A program made the translations under genes and the position numbers. The notes under the pieces were generated by a model. It saw nothing but the letters and a program-made list of their open reading frames with translations, was not told where the DNA came from and made no database searches. From positions 62,001-126,000 of the forward strand of contig CBDFHG010000002.1 in assembly GCA_965247385.1 (NCBI GenBank): a DNA stretch of 64,000 nucleotides, in the 5' to 3' direction. The first letter of the stretch is position 1. Each line of letters starts with the position of its first letter. This stretch comes from Thermohalobaculum sp965247385 (GTDB lineage: Bacteria; Pseudomonadota; Alphaproteobacteria; Rhodobacterales; Rhodobacteraceae). Below are positions 34,938-43,869 of the stretch, one piece after another.

Positions 34938-35153
34938 ACGTATTCTCCAATCACATTTCCTATAGGGAGGTTGGCCTCCCTTTGGTTGAAAAAATTCCTC
35001 AAAATTGGGAAATAAAGAAACTCAAATATCTGGCTACGCTACGTGATGGCAGAGTAAGTGCTGCCAAGAGTAAATTACGCTACATTGGCCTTGAAAATAT
35101 AAAGTCTTGGGATGGATTGTTAGTTGAAAGCGACGGCGAACCAGAGGGGCTGG
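34934..35153 (+). pseudogene. hsdS: Type I R-M specificity subunit HsdS, only the N-terminus remains
   Basis: The ATG at 34934 overlaps the preceding stop (ATGA). The product begins with GLPLVEKIPQNWEIKKLKYL, LRDGR, RYIGLENIKSWDG, the usual opening of an HsdS target-recognition domain. After about 73 codons the sequence changes to an IS30-A fragment at 35154. The rest of hsdS and any hsdR gene are missing, so the system cannot act as a complete restriction enzyme. Confidence 0.88.
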
Positions 35154-35278
35154 CGAGCAGGACATCCAGGATATCGTCTGGGCCAATAACACAACACCCC
35201 GAAAACGCCTCGGTTTCTTAACCCCCGCCGAGGCCTTCTTACATCAACTCAGGTGTTGCACTTGAAATGTGAATCCAG
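35154..35278 (+). mobile_element. IS30-A 3' end fragment (copy c)
   Basis: These bases match the last 125 bases of the IS30-A copy at 55010-55992 (DIQDIVWANNTTPRKRLGF, then the right terminal end). The upstream part of the element is missing, so the hsdS truncation is probably due to a deletion running from the IS30 copy into hsdS. 35279-35369 holds nothing that I can identify. Confidence 0.88.
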
Positions 35279-35369
35279 CGGGCCGATGTGAATCAAGGTG
35301 TCGTGAGAAATCTGATGATGCCAAACGGTATTCTATGGTACGCAATCATGCGTCGATGACCGGCGCGTG

Positions 35370-36686
35370 TCAGCCATCCAGCGGCACTTGCATCCGCGTT
35401 CCACCAGCCACGTCGGCCTGGCGCCGGGTTTCGGCCGCTGCCGCATCGACGTAGGTATATTCGACCTGTTCGAAGTCACCGTAGAGGATACGCAGATACG
35501 TTTCGGGTTGGTTCGGGCAGGCGATCTTGCCGCCCAGGAAGTCGATCGTCGCGATCGGAAGCACGATCTCTCGTGCTACGCCGTAGCCGCCGCTCTCGGT
35601 CAACGGCATGGCGCCCTTCAGCAGTCCTCGCTCAAGCACCGGCTGGCCGTGGCTCACCGCGGCGCGGAAGGCGACAAGGTCGAGCCGGATCTCGCCACGC
35701 ATCCGGTATCGCTCCCAACGAAACGGCCAGGATCCCGGCGGATCGTAGGAGATTGTGATGTATCCCTTTTTCTTGAAGGCATCGACAAAATAGCCGTCCC
35801 GCGCGCCGCGCGCCGCGAACCCAGTGACGAGCGACTCCCAGGTGATATCGCCGTCGAGCAGAACCGAGATGTCGATGTCGTCTTCCCACGCCAGCAGCTT
35901 GCCCCCCTCGCGCACCGCTCCCAGCAGGGTGCCACCATCAATCCAGTGGACGGCCCCCATATCCTTGAGGCAAGAGGCGACAAAGTAACCAAGATCCTTC
36001 ATGTGCTCGCGGCAGCACGGCGCTGTATTGAGGCCGAGGCGGCCAAGGTAAAGGTTGAATGGGCAAGGCAGGGTCTCCTTGCTGCAGCCGAGCCAGCCGA
36101 CGGCGCCGTCGGACAGCACCAGCTCCCGAATGCCATGCCGTCCGGCAAAACCCTCGAGGTCCCCTTTTGCCTGCGCCTTCAGGACCAGAAAGTCATGATC
36201 GCCAAGTGGATAGAGCCGGCGCCCGCTGCTCCACCTATGGCGTAGAAACCACGCCATTTCGAGTGCCAGAGCGGTCGCCAAAACCCCTTGGAGCTTGACA
36301 TTAGGCACGGCGTAGCCAGCGACCAGGGCTGGCCCCAGCATCCACAGGCCCGCGCACTCCCCCTGTTTGGCCAGGAACCCGATCACAGGCCCGGTTCCCG
36401 GCCGGAAGTCGATGGCAGGAGCGGCGATGATGCCAAACAGCACCGCAATGAAACCAGCCGACACCACGAGTGCCACCAGGTCGAGGCCATCCGGCGATAC
36501 CGCTACCTGGGCCACCATGACGGCCGCCAGCCCCGCCGTCGTGAGCGACGCCGGTAACGTCGGAAGATTCCAGTTTCGCGGATATCTCAAGAGACGGAGG
36601 AATGACAGATAGGTCGCAATATAGAGCGCGGCAGCGATCAGCGCCGAAATCGCCGGGCTGGTTGCAATCGCCCAGATGCCCGTCAT
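35370..36686 (-). CDS. LicD-family transferase with N-terminal membrane domain
   Basis: A 438-residue protein. Four to five hydrophobic segments occupy the first 150 residues (SPAISALIAAALYIATYLSF, LVALVVSAGFIAVLFGIIAA and others). A soluble domain follows with the LicD/fukutin signature VHWIDGGTLLGAVREGGKLL and AWEDDIDISV (about 245-272) and a later DYDPP-like strand. LicD proteins transfer phosphocholine or related groups to surface glycans. The N-terminal membrane part is not standard for LicD and suggests a membrane-embedded form. Its ATG overlaps the stop of the upstream nucleotidyltransferase by four bases. Confidence 0.82.
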   Translation of the reverse strand: MTGIWAIATSPAISALIAAALYIATYLSFLRLLRYPRNWNLPTLPASLTTAGLAAVMVAQVAVSPDGLDLVALVVSAGFIAVLFGIIAAPAIDFRPGTGPVIGFLAKQGECAGLWMLGPALVAGYAVPNVKLQGVLATALALEMAWFLRHRWSSGRRLYPLGDHDFLVLKAQAKGDLEGFAGRHGIRELVLSDGAVGWLGCSKETLPCPFNLYLGRLGLNTAPCCREHMKDLGYFVASCLKDMGAVHWIDGGTLLGAVREGGKLLAWEDDIDISVLLDGDITWESLVTGFAARGARDGYFVDAFKKKGYITISYDPPGSWPFRWERYRMRGEIRLDLVAFRAAVSHGQPVLERGLLKGAMPLTESGGYGVAREIVLPIATIDFLGGKIACPNQPETYLRILYGDFEQVEYTYVDAAAAETRRQADVAGGTRMQVPLDG

Positions 36687-37428
36687 ACACCCTGCTCCAA
36701 ACGTCGGCCGGGGTCGCCGCCACTCCTCGTCATCGCGCTCGCGCGGCCCTCTGCCGCCACAACGCGTGGCAGGATCTCGCGCGTGGCGCGCTCGATATCG
36801 GCGGCGAAATCGATCTCGATCCACGGCATGCCGGTGATGTCCTCGAATGCGAATGTGCGGCGCCGCGATGTCAGCATCACGTCGCGGATTGCCTCCTCAT
36901 ACGGATCCTGCCGGCGGCCTTGCATGAGGTAGAGCCTGGTCTGGGCGATGATCATCTCGGCCACATCCGCCGACAGCTTGAACAATCCCACCGATTCCCC
37001 GCAGAAATCGAACTCGGCGCCCGGCCATTTGCGGAACTCGATAATTTCGCCGTCCCGGATGCACAGCTTGACCGGTTCGTCGCCCGGCGTGAAAGCGCGA
37101 TCGAGCAGCAGGCAGTTCTGGTGCCGAGAGTTGACCAGACGCCGTACCAGACCCTCGTCGTAGAGAACGTCAGCGTCCATGAGCAACACCGGCCCACCGT
37201 AGCACAACTCATCGCGCAGGGTCCACAAGGTGACGATGCTACCCTGGTCGTAATTCTCATTGAACACGGTGCGCACGAAGTCCTCGGCGCGCAGGTCGGC
37301 GATCTCCTGTTCGATTTCTTCCTGATGATAGCCGACGCCAAGCACCAATTCCTCGACGCCATGCCGCCTGAGAATCTCGACATGCCGTTGCAACAACGAC
37401 TTGCCGCCAAACCGGAGCAATACCTTAG

Positions 37429-38919
37429 CAGCCCGTTGACGAAGTCGGCCCTGGACACGAGCGGCCTGGTCTGATTCTATGATATTCTGATTTGACCGGG
37501 AGGTTCGCCGATGTCGATGGGACTGCAGAAGGATCGTCAGGGTGATTTGATGGTGGGCTGGGCGGAGATGCCGCGCTCGCCGGGTCATGTGTTTTACGAC
37601 CGTCTTCAGTCGGTCCTGATTGAGGGCGGCTTCGACGACTTCGTCGAGGCGACCTGCCGGTGCTATTACGCGGCCAGGACGGGAGCGCCTTCGGTGCCGC
37701 CGGGGCGCTATTTCCGCATGCATCTGGTGGGCTACTTCGAGGGCATCGACTCTGAGCGCGGGCTGGAATGGCGCTGCTCGGATTCGCTGTCGCTGCGGGA
37801 GTTTCTGCGGCTGGAGAGCCGGGATCGTGTGCCGGACCATTCCTGGCTGTCGAAGACCCGCACGCGTCTGCCCCACGAGGTGCACGCGGTGGTCTTCGAT
37901 TGGGTTCTGGCGCTGATCGCCGAGGCGGGTCTGGTGAAGGGCGACCGCATCGGGGTGGATGCCTCGACCATGGAGGCCAACGCGGCGCTGCGCAACATCG
38001 TGCGGCGCGACACGGGTGAGGGCTACCGGGAGATGCTGGAGCATCTGGCCCGGGAGAGCGGCATCGAGACGCCCACGGCCGAGGACCTGGCGCGTCTGGA
38101 CCGCAAGCGCAAGGGCAAGAAGCTCTCGAACCAGGATTGGGTTTCCAGGAGCGACCCCGAGGCCAGGGTCGCCAGGATGAAGGACGGCACGACCCATCTG
38201 GCCTACAAGCCCGAGCACGCGGTGGATCTGGACACCGGGGCGGTGGTGGCGGCCGAGTTGCACCCAGCCGATGAGGGCGACACCACGACGCTTTTCAAGA
38301 CCCTGGCGGCGGCCGAGGCAAACCTCGAGGCGGTGGCTGCGGCACCGACGCCAGAGAGCCCGGCCGAATGCGTCACCGACAAGGGCTATTTCTCACGGGC
38401 GGTCTTGAAGGCCCTGGACGACAGTCCCTGGAAGACCCGGATCGCCGAGCCCAGGCAGAAGGGCTTTTCGCGCTGGCGCGATGACCAGGCGGCGCGCCGG
38501 GCGGTCACCAACAACCGCGTGCGGCTCAAGTCCGGGGTCGCCCGCGATGCCTTCAAGCTGCGCGCCGAGATCGTCGAGCGCTCCTTTGCCCACACCCTCG
38601 ATCGCGGCGGCATGCGCCGAACCTGGCTGCGCGGGCGCGAGAACGTGCACAAGCGATACCTGCTTCACGTCGCCGGCCACAACCTCTCGTTGCTGATGCG
38701 CCAACTCATCGGCGCCGGCACCCCGCGCCAGGCTGTGGCGGGCGGATATGGCGGTGTTTTCGTGCTTGTTGCGCCCTCTGGAGCCGTTCTGGTCGCTCAG
38801 ATCGTCCTCATCGTCTCGGAGGATGGCGAAACCGCCGACGCCGCGTTATGTTTCGTCGTGGGGTGAAACCCGGTCAAGTGGGGTGAAACCCGGTCAATGG
38901 CGACTTTTTCAACGGGCTG
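37429..38919 (+). mobile_element. IS1182-type insertion sequence, copy B (1491 bp)
   Basis: Ends in CAGCCCG repeats, with an exact TTAG duplication at 37425-37428 and 38920-38923. It lies in the first 25 codons of the LicC-like gene, opposite in direction. Carries two tandem 20-bp units (GTGGGGTGAAACCCGGTCAA type) before the right end. Confidence 0.95.
37511..38866 (+). CDS. IS1182-type DDE transposase, copy B
   Basis: 451 residues with the same catalytic blocks as copy A (GDRIGVDASTMEAN, CVTDKGYFS). The translated protein is identical to that of copy C, indicating that B and C separated recently. No disabling change is seen. Confidence 0.93.
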   Translation: MSMGLQKDRQGDLMVGWAEMPRSPGHVFYDRLQSVLIEGGFDDFVEATCRCYYAARTGAPSVPPGRYFRMHLVGYFEGIDSERGLEWRCSDSLSLREFLRLESRDRVPDHSWLSKTRTRLPHEVHAVVFDWVLALIAEAGLVKGDRIGVDASTMEANAALRNIVRRDTGEGYREMLEHLARESGIETPTAEDLARLDRKRKGKKLSNQDWVSRSDPEARVARMKDGTTHLAYKPEHAVDLDTGAVVAAELHPADEGDTTTLFKTLAAAEANLEAVAAAPTPESPAECVTDKGYFSRAVLKALDDSPWKTRIAEPRQKGFSRWRDDQAARRAVTNNRVRLKSGVARDAFKLRAEIVERSFAHTLDRGGMRRTWLRGRENVHKRYLLHVAGHNLSLLMRQLIGAGTPRQAVAGGYGGVFVLVAPSGAVLVAQIVLIVSEDGETADAALCFVVG

Positions 38920-38993
38920 TTAGGTGGGTGTTCCGTAACCGCTGGTCCCAGCCGAGCGCCGATCCCAGCAGCCAATATAACTGCCTTCATCAT

Positions 38994-39309
38994 TATTTCC
39001 TTACTAAAGTGATCGCCCACAGTGGAAAAACGACCGCTCGGGCCGCTGGCAAAGGAGGGAATCCTCTCGGCTCCCTTGCCGGTTTGGGGCGCATCGATTC
39101 GGAAAGATGCGAGCAAACTATCAGATAATTCTCGGTTGGAGAAGGGCAGGTAGCGTCGTCAGATCGGCCCCCCCTTGGGCAATATGGGAGCGGAAGAACG
39201 AGAAGCACTATTGCAGACCGCGCGAGAATAGACGTTTGGCCCAATGACCGCCTCGGGTCAAACCTGCCGGTCAAAGTTCAAAATCGAACGGCCATGAATG
39301 ACGGTTTTG
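38994..39309. other. Leader of the LicC-like gene, no gene recognised
   Basis: A 316-base stretch between the LicC-like start codon and the right terminal repeat of the island. AAGGAAA at its left edge is the ribosome site for the LicC-like gene. The rest shows no open frame with coding character. It probably holds the promoter of the lic pair and leftover island DNA. Confidence 0.5.
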
Positions 39310-39451
39310 CGCCGTTTGTTTCCGATCAGATTTCTAACTGAGACACTACCCAGACATGCCACAAACCAAATAATTCGGAATTTCCAATGTAGATGAAGAT
39401 TTCAATTGTTCTATTTGATTAAGAAGGGCTTATTCCTATAGGGGCGTCGTC

Positions 39452-40075
39452 ATGGACTGGTGGCTCATAATTCTGGTGTTCATTGCCGCGGCGCTGCCCT
39501 ACGGCTATTGGGAGCACACCAAGGATAGCCGCCATCTCGCCAGAAACTTCGCCCTTCTCGCGGAGAGACACCAAGGCGAGGTGAAGAGGGCCAATCCATT
39601 GATACTCCCGCAGCTTCGCTTCGAGTCCGGCGGCCGGCAATTCCTCGTCACGGCGCTGGCGACCAGCGGCAGTGTGGTCGCCGGAACCTCCGGCTACCAA
39701 CGCCCCTTCACATTCGTCGAACTGCAATTACCCTTCGATACCGCCAAAAGAACCCAGATCGTCCGAAGCTCGGGCGTCGCCGCGCAACTCGTCGATGCCG
39801 TCTCACCCGGCTTGAAGGAAGGCACCGGAGACGAGGCTTTCGACGCCCTGTTTCGGATCAGGGGCAGGGACAAGGCGTTTGCCGCCCTTCTCCTCGATGC
39901 GACCGCCCGGCAGACACTCTTGCGCTCTCGATTGCCCCGCCTGGACCTTCGTGTGGATGGGCGGAGGATCGCCATCCATATGGACGGCATCGCCCAGTCG
40001 CTGCCCGAGCTGATCAAAATATCAATCCTTCTGGCCGACCGCTGCCCGGTTAACGACGGATCAAGAAAACCTTAA
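39452..40075 (+). CDS. Uncharacterised protein with one N-terminal membrane segment
   Basis: A 207-residue protein beginning MDWWLIILVFIAAALPYGYW, a single membrane anchor, then a mixed alpha/beta soluble domain (RQFLVTALATSGSVV, FTFVELQLPF, RLPRLDLRVDGRRIAIHMDG). I do not recognise the family. It is the first gene to the right of the island, 93 bases from the outer 8-bp repeat, and stands alone on its strand. 40076-40203 between it and the GntR gene holds nothing obvious. Confidence 0.65.
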   Translation: MDWWLIILVFIAAALPYGYWEHTKDSRHLARNFALLAERHQGEVKRANPLILPQLRFESGGRQFLVTALATSGSVVAGTSGYQRPFTFVELQLPFDTAKRTQIVRSSGVAAQLVDAVSPGLKEGTGDEAFDALFRIRGRDKAFAALLLDATARQTLLRSRLPRLDLRVDGRRIAIHMDGIAQSLPELIKISILLADRCPVNDGSRKP

Positions 40076-40203
40076 TTCACCGCCCCGGCAGAGGCGATTT
40101 AACCGACCGTCAATCTGAATGAACCAATCATCACCGCTTGCGGCCGCCATCGTAAATTACCACTACCAAACCACCACCGTTGGTTTTCGAGCGTCGCGCT
40201 CTT

Positions 40204-40878
40204 CTAACGCATCTCATTCTCGTCCCTGATGATGGTGCGAAGCGTCTCCAGCTTGTGCGCCAGATGGGCCTTCAGAACCCGCCCCAACCGCGCCCCGTCG
40301 CGCGCCTTCAACGCCGCCAGAATCGCATCGTGCTCCTTCATCGCCTGATCCCAACGCGCCGTCGAAATATTCGCGTAATACCGCGCCCGGCTGACCCGGC
40401 CCTTCAGCGTCGAGCGCATCTGATCCAGCACCGAATTGCGCGCGGCTGCTGCCAAGGCATCATGGATCTGCCGGTTCAGGCGGAAGTATTTGCGTCGGTC
40501 ACGGGTCTTGTGGGCGGTCTCCATTTTCAGATGCAGCATGGAAACTTTGCTTATTTCCTCGTCGGTTGCACGCATGCAAGCCAATTCACCTGCCAATGCC
40601 TCCAGCGCCCCAATCACCGGGAAGGCCTCCTCAAGGTCGGCCACCGTCAGCTTTGAGACCTGCGCCCCCCGATGCGGCGTCAGCACCACCAACCCCTCGC
40701 GCGCCAGCACCTTCAACGCTTCGCGCAGGGGCGTCCGCGACACGTCATAAGCGGCGCAAAGCTCCTTCTCCGAGATCTTTTTCCCCGGCTCCAACTCCCC
40801 CTCGACAATCAGCCCCCGCAGCCGCTCCACCAACTCGTCATGGAGCGAACGCCGCGGGATCGCGGTCTCCCGGTTCAT
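40204..40878 (-). CDS. GntR-family transcriptional regulator (FCD subgroup)
   Basis: A 224-residue regulator. The N-terminal winged helix (LHDELVERLRGLIVEGELEPG, ISEKELCAAYDVSRTPLREALKVLAREGLV, about 12-60) is followed by an all-helical FCD effector domain with the metal/ligand pattern LNRQIHDALAAAARN and EHDAILAALKARDG. FCD members sense organic acids. Its ATG overlaps the stop of the dehydrogenase gene by four bases, so it is co-transcribed with it and likely controls the divergent promoter at 43752-43869. Confidence 0.92.
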   Translation of the reverse strand: MNRETAIPRRSLHDELVERLRGLIVEGELEPGKKISEKELCAAYDVSRTPLREALKVLAREGLVVLTPHRGAQVSKLTVADLEEAFPVIGALEALAGELACMRATDEEISKVSMLHLKMETAHKTRDRRKYFRLNRQIHDALAAAARNSVLDQMRSTLKGRVSRARYYANISTARWDQAMKEHDAILAALKARDGARLGRVLKAHLAHKLETLRTIIRDENEMR

Positions 40879-43751
40879 CTTGCCCCCTCCCGAACCGCCA
40901 TCATCAGCACCCGGGCCGCATGCAGCGCCTCGCGCCCGGTCCCGTCGGCAATCTGGTGACGGCACGAAGTCCCATCTGCCACAACCAACGTATTAGACCC
41001 CGCAGTCCGCACCGCCGGCAACAAATCCAGCTCCGCCATGGCGCGGGAAACCTCAACAGTTTCAGCCTGATAGCCAAAGGATCCCGCCATGCCGCAACAC
41101 GACGTTTCGACCGTCTCAACCTCCAGTTCGGGGATGCGGGCCAGCAGTTCCTGCACTGGCGACAGCACCCCCATCGCCTTCTGATGGCAATGGCCATGCA
41201 GCAGGGCCTTCTTGCCCACGGCGCCAAGCGTGAGCGTGGCGGAGCCATCCTCCAAGGCCGCGGCCAGATATTCCTCGAACAGCATCACCCGGCTCCCCAA
41301 CGCTTCGTCCCAATCGGGGAACAGGCGCGGTGCCTCGTCGCGGAAGGTCAGCAGGCAGGACGGCTCCAGCCCCACCACCGAACCACCCGCCTCAAGAACC
41401 TGGCGCACCACGTTGATAACACGTTGTATCTCGGCCTTGGCCTCATCGATCAATCCAACCGCCAGATAGGTCCGCCCACAGCAAAGCGGTCTTCCCGAGG
41501 GTGGCACCGCATGGCCCACTTTCAATCCGGCGGCTTCCAGCACCGCCACCGCGTCGCACACGTTTTCCGGCTCGAAATACCGGTTGAAGCAATCCGCGAA
41601 GAAGACCACATCGGGCTGCGACGGGCTTTTCGGCTCCCGCCATATATCGCCACGCCAAGAAGGCAGGGGCCGCGACGCCGCAAGCCCCACCGCCTTCTCG
41701 GACGCCCAAGCCGCCCACGGCACCCGGTTGCGCAGATTCGCCAGCCACGGTGCCCGCGCCACCCACGGGGCGTAGCGCGGCAGGTGCGCCACCAGCTTGT
41801 CACGTAAACCCACGCCATGTTTTTTTGCCCGCGCCGCAAGGACTTCCAGCTTCATCTTCGCCATATCCACCGACATCGGGCACTCGCGCTTGCAGGCCTT
41901 GCACGAGACGCAAAGCTTCATCGTTTCGGCCATCTCGTCCGAGGCAAAAGCGTCCGGCCCCAACTGCCCGCTCAGCGCCAACCGCAGCGAATTCGCCCGC
42001 CCCCGCGTCACGTCCCGCTCGTCCCGCGTCGCCCGGTAGCTCGGACACATCACCCCGCCCACAAGCTTGCGGCAGGCCCCGTTGTTGTTGCACATCTCGA
42101 CCGCGCCATGCAGCCCGCCGGGCCAGTCGCCCCAGTCAAAGGCGGTCTCGCGCGGGGCATGTTGGTAGCCCGGCGGATAGCGGAACAGGGTCCGGTCATC
42201 CATTTTGGGCGCCCGCACGATCTTGCCCGGATTGAGCAGGCCAGCGGGGTCAAACAGATCCTTCACCTCCTCGAATGCGCGGACCATCCGGGCCCCGAAC
42301 ATGCGCTCGTGGAACTCGGAACGGACGATTCCGTCGCCGTGCTCGCCGGAGTGCGACCCCTTGTATTCGGAAACGATCTCAAAGGCTTCCTCGGCGATGG
42401 CGCGCAACGCCTTGACGTCGGTATCCTGCTTCAGGTTCAAGACCGGGCGCACGTGCAACAGGCCCACCGAGGCATGGGCGTACCAGGTGCCGTCGGTGCC
42501 GTGCTTGCGGAAGACCCCGGTCAGCCGGTCGGTAAACTCGGCCAGATCCCTCAGCTCCACCGCACAATCCTCGACGAACGAGACCGGCTTCCCGGCGCTC
42601 CGCATCGACATCATGATGTTCAGCCCCTGGGTCCGCACCCCCCATATCCGCGCTTGGAATTCGGGATCGATGGCCTCGACTACACCGCCGGTCTTCTTGC
42701 CCGGACCGCCCCAGTGGAACCCAAGCTCCGCCATCAAATCGCCCAAGCTCTTGAGGCGGCGAAGGTTCTCCACCTGATCCGGTTCGGCGAATTCGACCAG
42801 CAGCAACGCCTCCGGTTCGCCGCGCACGAACTCGTCGACGATCGGGCGGAACAGCGGAATATCGCGCCCAAGCTCAATCATGTTGCGGTCGACCAGTTCC
42901 ACCGCCACCGGGTCCAGCGCCACCAGATGTTGCGCCGCGTCCATCGCCTTGCGAAAACTGGGGAAATGGCAGACACCGAGGATCTTGTTCTCCAGCACCG
43001 GCGACAGCGCGATTTCGATCTTCTCGGAGACCGCCAACGTGCCCTCGGATCCCACCAGAATATCCGCCAGTTTCAAAGGCCTGTTCCCCGGCACCAAGGC
43101 ATCGATGTTGTAGCCGCCAACCCGTCGCTGGACCTTGGGGAACCGCGCCGCGATCTCGTCGGCCTCGCGCTCGCCCAAGGCAAGCAGGGCAGGGATCAGG
43201 CGATCCTCGGCGGGCCAGTCCGCTCCGAACCGCCGCCGGGTGCCGTCAGCCATCAGCGCGTCGATCGCCACGGTGTTGTCCCGCATCTTGCCATAGCGGA
43301 TCGAGCGCGAGCCGCAGGAGTTATTCGCCGCCATCCCGCCAATGGTCGCTCGCGAGGCGGTCGAGACATCCACCGGAAACCACAGCCCGTGCGGCTTTAG
43401 CTGCCGGTTCAACTCATCCAGCACCAGCCCCGGCTCGACCACGGCGCGGTGGCTCGAAACATCCAGCGCGACGATCCCGTCGAGATGCCTGGAAAAATCG
43501 ATTACCAGCCCGCGGTTGACCGTCTGCCCGGCCTGCGAGGTGCCGCCGCCCCGGGCGGTCACCGGCACCCCTTCCTCAGCGGCAATCGCCAAGGCCGCCT
43601 CGACATCGGCGAACCGCCTTGGCACCAGTACGGCTTGTGGCAGAATCTGATAGAACGAGGCATCGGTGGCATAGCGTCCCCGGTCGAAGAGCGAGGCCAA
43701 AACCTCGCCTTCGATCTCACGGCGCAAGCGCGTGGTTAACGCCGTTTTCAC
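40875..43751 (-). CDS. FAD-linked oxidase with Fe-S domain (YdiJ / D-2-hydroxyacid dehydrogenase type)
   Basis: A 958-residue fusion: an FAD-binding PCMH domain (VPVTARGGGTSQAGQTVNRG, ATIGGMAANNSCGSRSIRYG), an FAD-oxidase C-terminal domain (HSGEHGDGIVRSEF...FDPAGLLNPGKIV), a ferredoxin-like motif CVSCKACKRECP, and CCG-type cysteine domains (RPLCCGRTY, ETSCCGMAGSFGY). The layout matches E. coli YdiJ (D-2-hydroxyglutarate dehydrogenase) and related membrane-linked D-lactate dehydrogenases. I chose the GTG at 43751 because the longer frame to 43856 nearly collides with the divergent aminotransferase and lacks family similarity; the start remains uncertain. With a glyoxylate aminotransferase opposite, glycolate or a D-hydroxyacid is a plausible substrate. 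Confidence 0.88.
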   Translation of the reverse strand: MKTALTTRLRREIEGEVLASLFDRGRYATDASFYQILPQAVLVPRRFADVEAALAIAAEEGVPVTARGGGTSQAGQTVNRGLVIDFSRHLDGIVALDVSSHRAVVEPGLVLDELNRQLKPHGLWFPVDVSTASRATIGGMAANNSCGSRSIRYGKMRDNTVAIDALMADGTRRRFGADWPAEDRLIPALLALGEREADEIAARFPKVQRRVGGYNIDALVPGNRPLKLADILVGSEGTLAVSEKIEIALSPVLENKILGVCHFPSFRKAMDAAQHLVALDPVAVELVDRNMIELGRDIPLFRPIVDEFVRGEPEALLLVEFAEPDQVENLRRLKSLGDLMAELGFHWGGPGKKTGGVVEAIDPEFQARIWGVRTQGLNIMMSMRSAGKPVSFVEDCAVELRDLAEFTDRLTGVFRKHGTDGTWYAHASVGLLHVRPVLNLKQDTDVKALRAIAEEAFEIVSEYKGSHSGEHGDGIVRSEFHERMFGARMVRAFEEVKDLFDPAGLLNPGKIVRAPKMDDRTLFRYPPGYQHAPRETAFDWGDWPGGLHGAVEMCNNNGACRKLVGGVMCPSYRATRDERDVTRGRANSLRLALSGQLGPDAFASDEMAETMKLCVSCKACKRECPMSVDMAKMKLEVLAARAKKHGVGLRDKLVAHLPRYAPWVARAPWLANLRNRVPWAAWASEKAVGLAASRPLPSWRGDIWREPKSPSQPDVVFFADCFNRYFEPENVCDAVAVLEAAGLKVGHAVPPSGRPLCCGRTYLAVGLIDEAKAEIQRVINVVRQVLEAGGSVVGLEPSCLLTFRDEAPRLFPDWDEALGSRVMLFEEYLAAALEDGSATLTLGAVGKKALLHGHCHQKAMGVLSPVQELLARIPELEVETVETSCCGMAGSFGYQAETVEVSRAMAELDLLPAVRTAGSNTLVVADGTSCRHQIADGTGREALHAARVLMMAVREGAR

Positions 43752-43869
43752 CTTATCGCGGTACACTTGCTTGCCTTTATCCTTGACTTGAATTTTGTAT
43801 TCACTTTTGCTTAACAGTGACAGAGCGGCAGGCGCAAGGTCAAACCGCACCTTCAACGGGAGACCTCCG
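43752..43869. promoter_or_regulatory. Divergent promoter region with a TGAAT-N5-ATTCA palindrome
   Basis: The 118-base gap separates the dehydrogenase/gntR unit from the aminotransferase. TGAATTTTGTATTCA at 43789-43803 is a perfect inverted repeat with a 5-base spacer, in the size range of FCD-GntR operators. The AT-rich sequence around it (43780-43815) could hold overlapping -10 elements. The link to the neighbouring regulator is inference. Confidence 0.45.

Larger units (their letters stand above)
36683..38993 (-). pseudogene. LicC-like sugar/choline nucleotidyltransferase split by IS1182 copy B
   Basis: 38993-38924 encodes MMKAVILAAGIGARLGPAVT, and the gene resumes at 37428 as PPKVLLRFGGKSLLQRHVEI, then LVLGVGYHQEEIE, GGPVLLMDADVLYDEGLV and DPYEEAIRDVML. 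LAAGxGxRL...PK is the nucleotide-binding loop and MDADV the metal-binding aspartates of an NTP transferase such as CTP:phosphocholine cytidylyltransferase. Removing the IS and one TTAG gives an uninterrupted 271-codon gene, so the insertion is the only fault and excision would restore it. It precedes the LicD-like gene with a 4-base overlap. Confidence 0.88.
25657..39358. mobile_element. 13.7-kb accessory island bounded by inverted repeats and an 8-bp duplication
   Basis: CAGACATG occurs at 25657-25664 and 39351-39358. Immediately inside, 25665-25705 and 39310-39350 are inverted repeats of about 41 bp with three mismatches, both beginning GGTAGTGTCTC read inward. Removing the block restores GTGGCAGACATGCCAC, a palindrome of the kind IS30 elements prefer. 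The left repeat is next to an IS30 transposase C-terminus (IS30-B). Inside are a type I R-M locus, LicC/LicD genes and at least seven IS pieces. It inserted between an enoyl-CoA hydratase gene and an unrelated membrane protein gene. Confidence 0.8.

Noticed and set aside
36683..38263. 526-codon minus-strand frame combining IS1182 antisense and the nucleotidyltransferase
   Set aside because: The first half is antisense to the transposase; the true gene starts at 38993 and is split by the IS, so the fusion is accidental.
43795..43869. Upstream extension of the aminotransferase frame
   Set aside because: Those codons overlap the divergent promoter region, and family similarity with a ribosome site begins at 43870.
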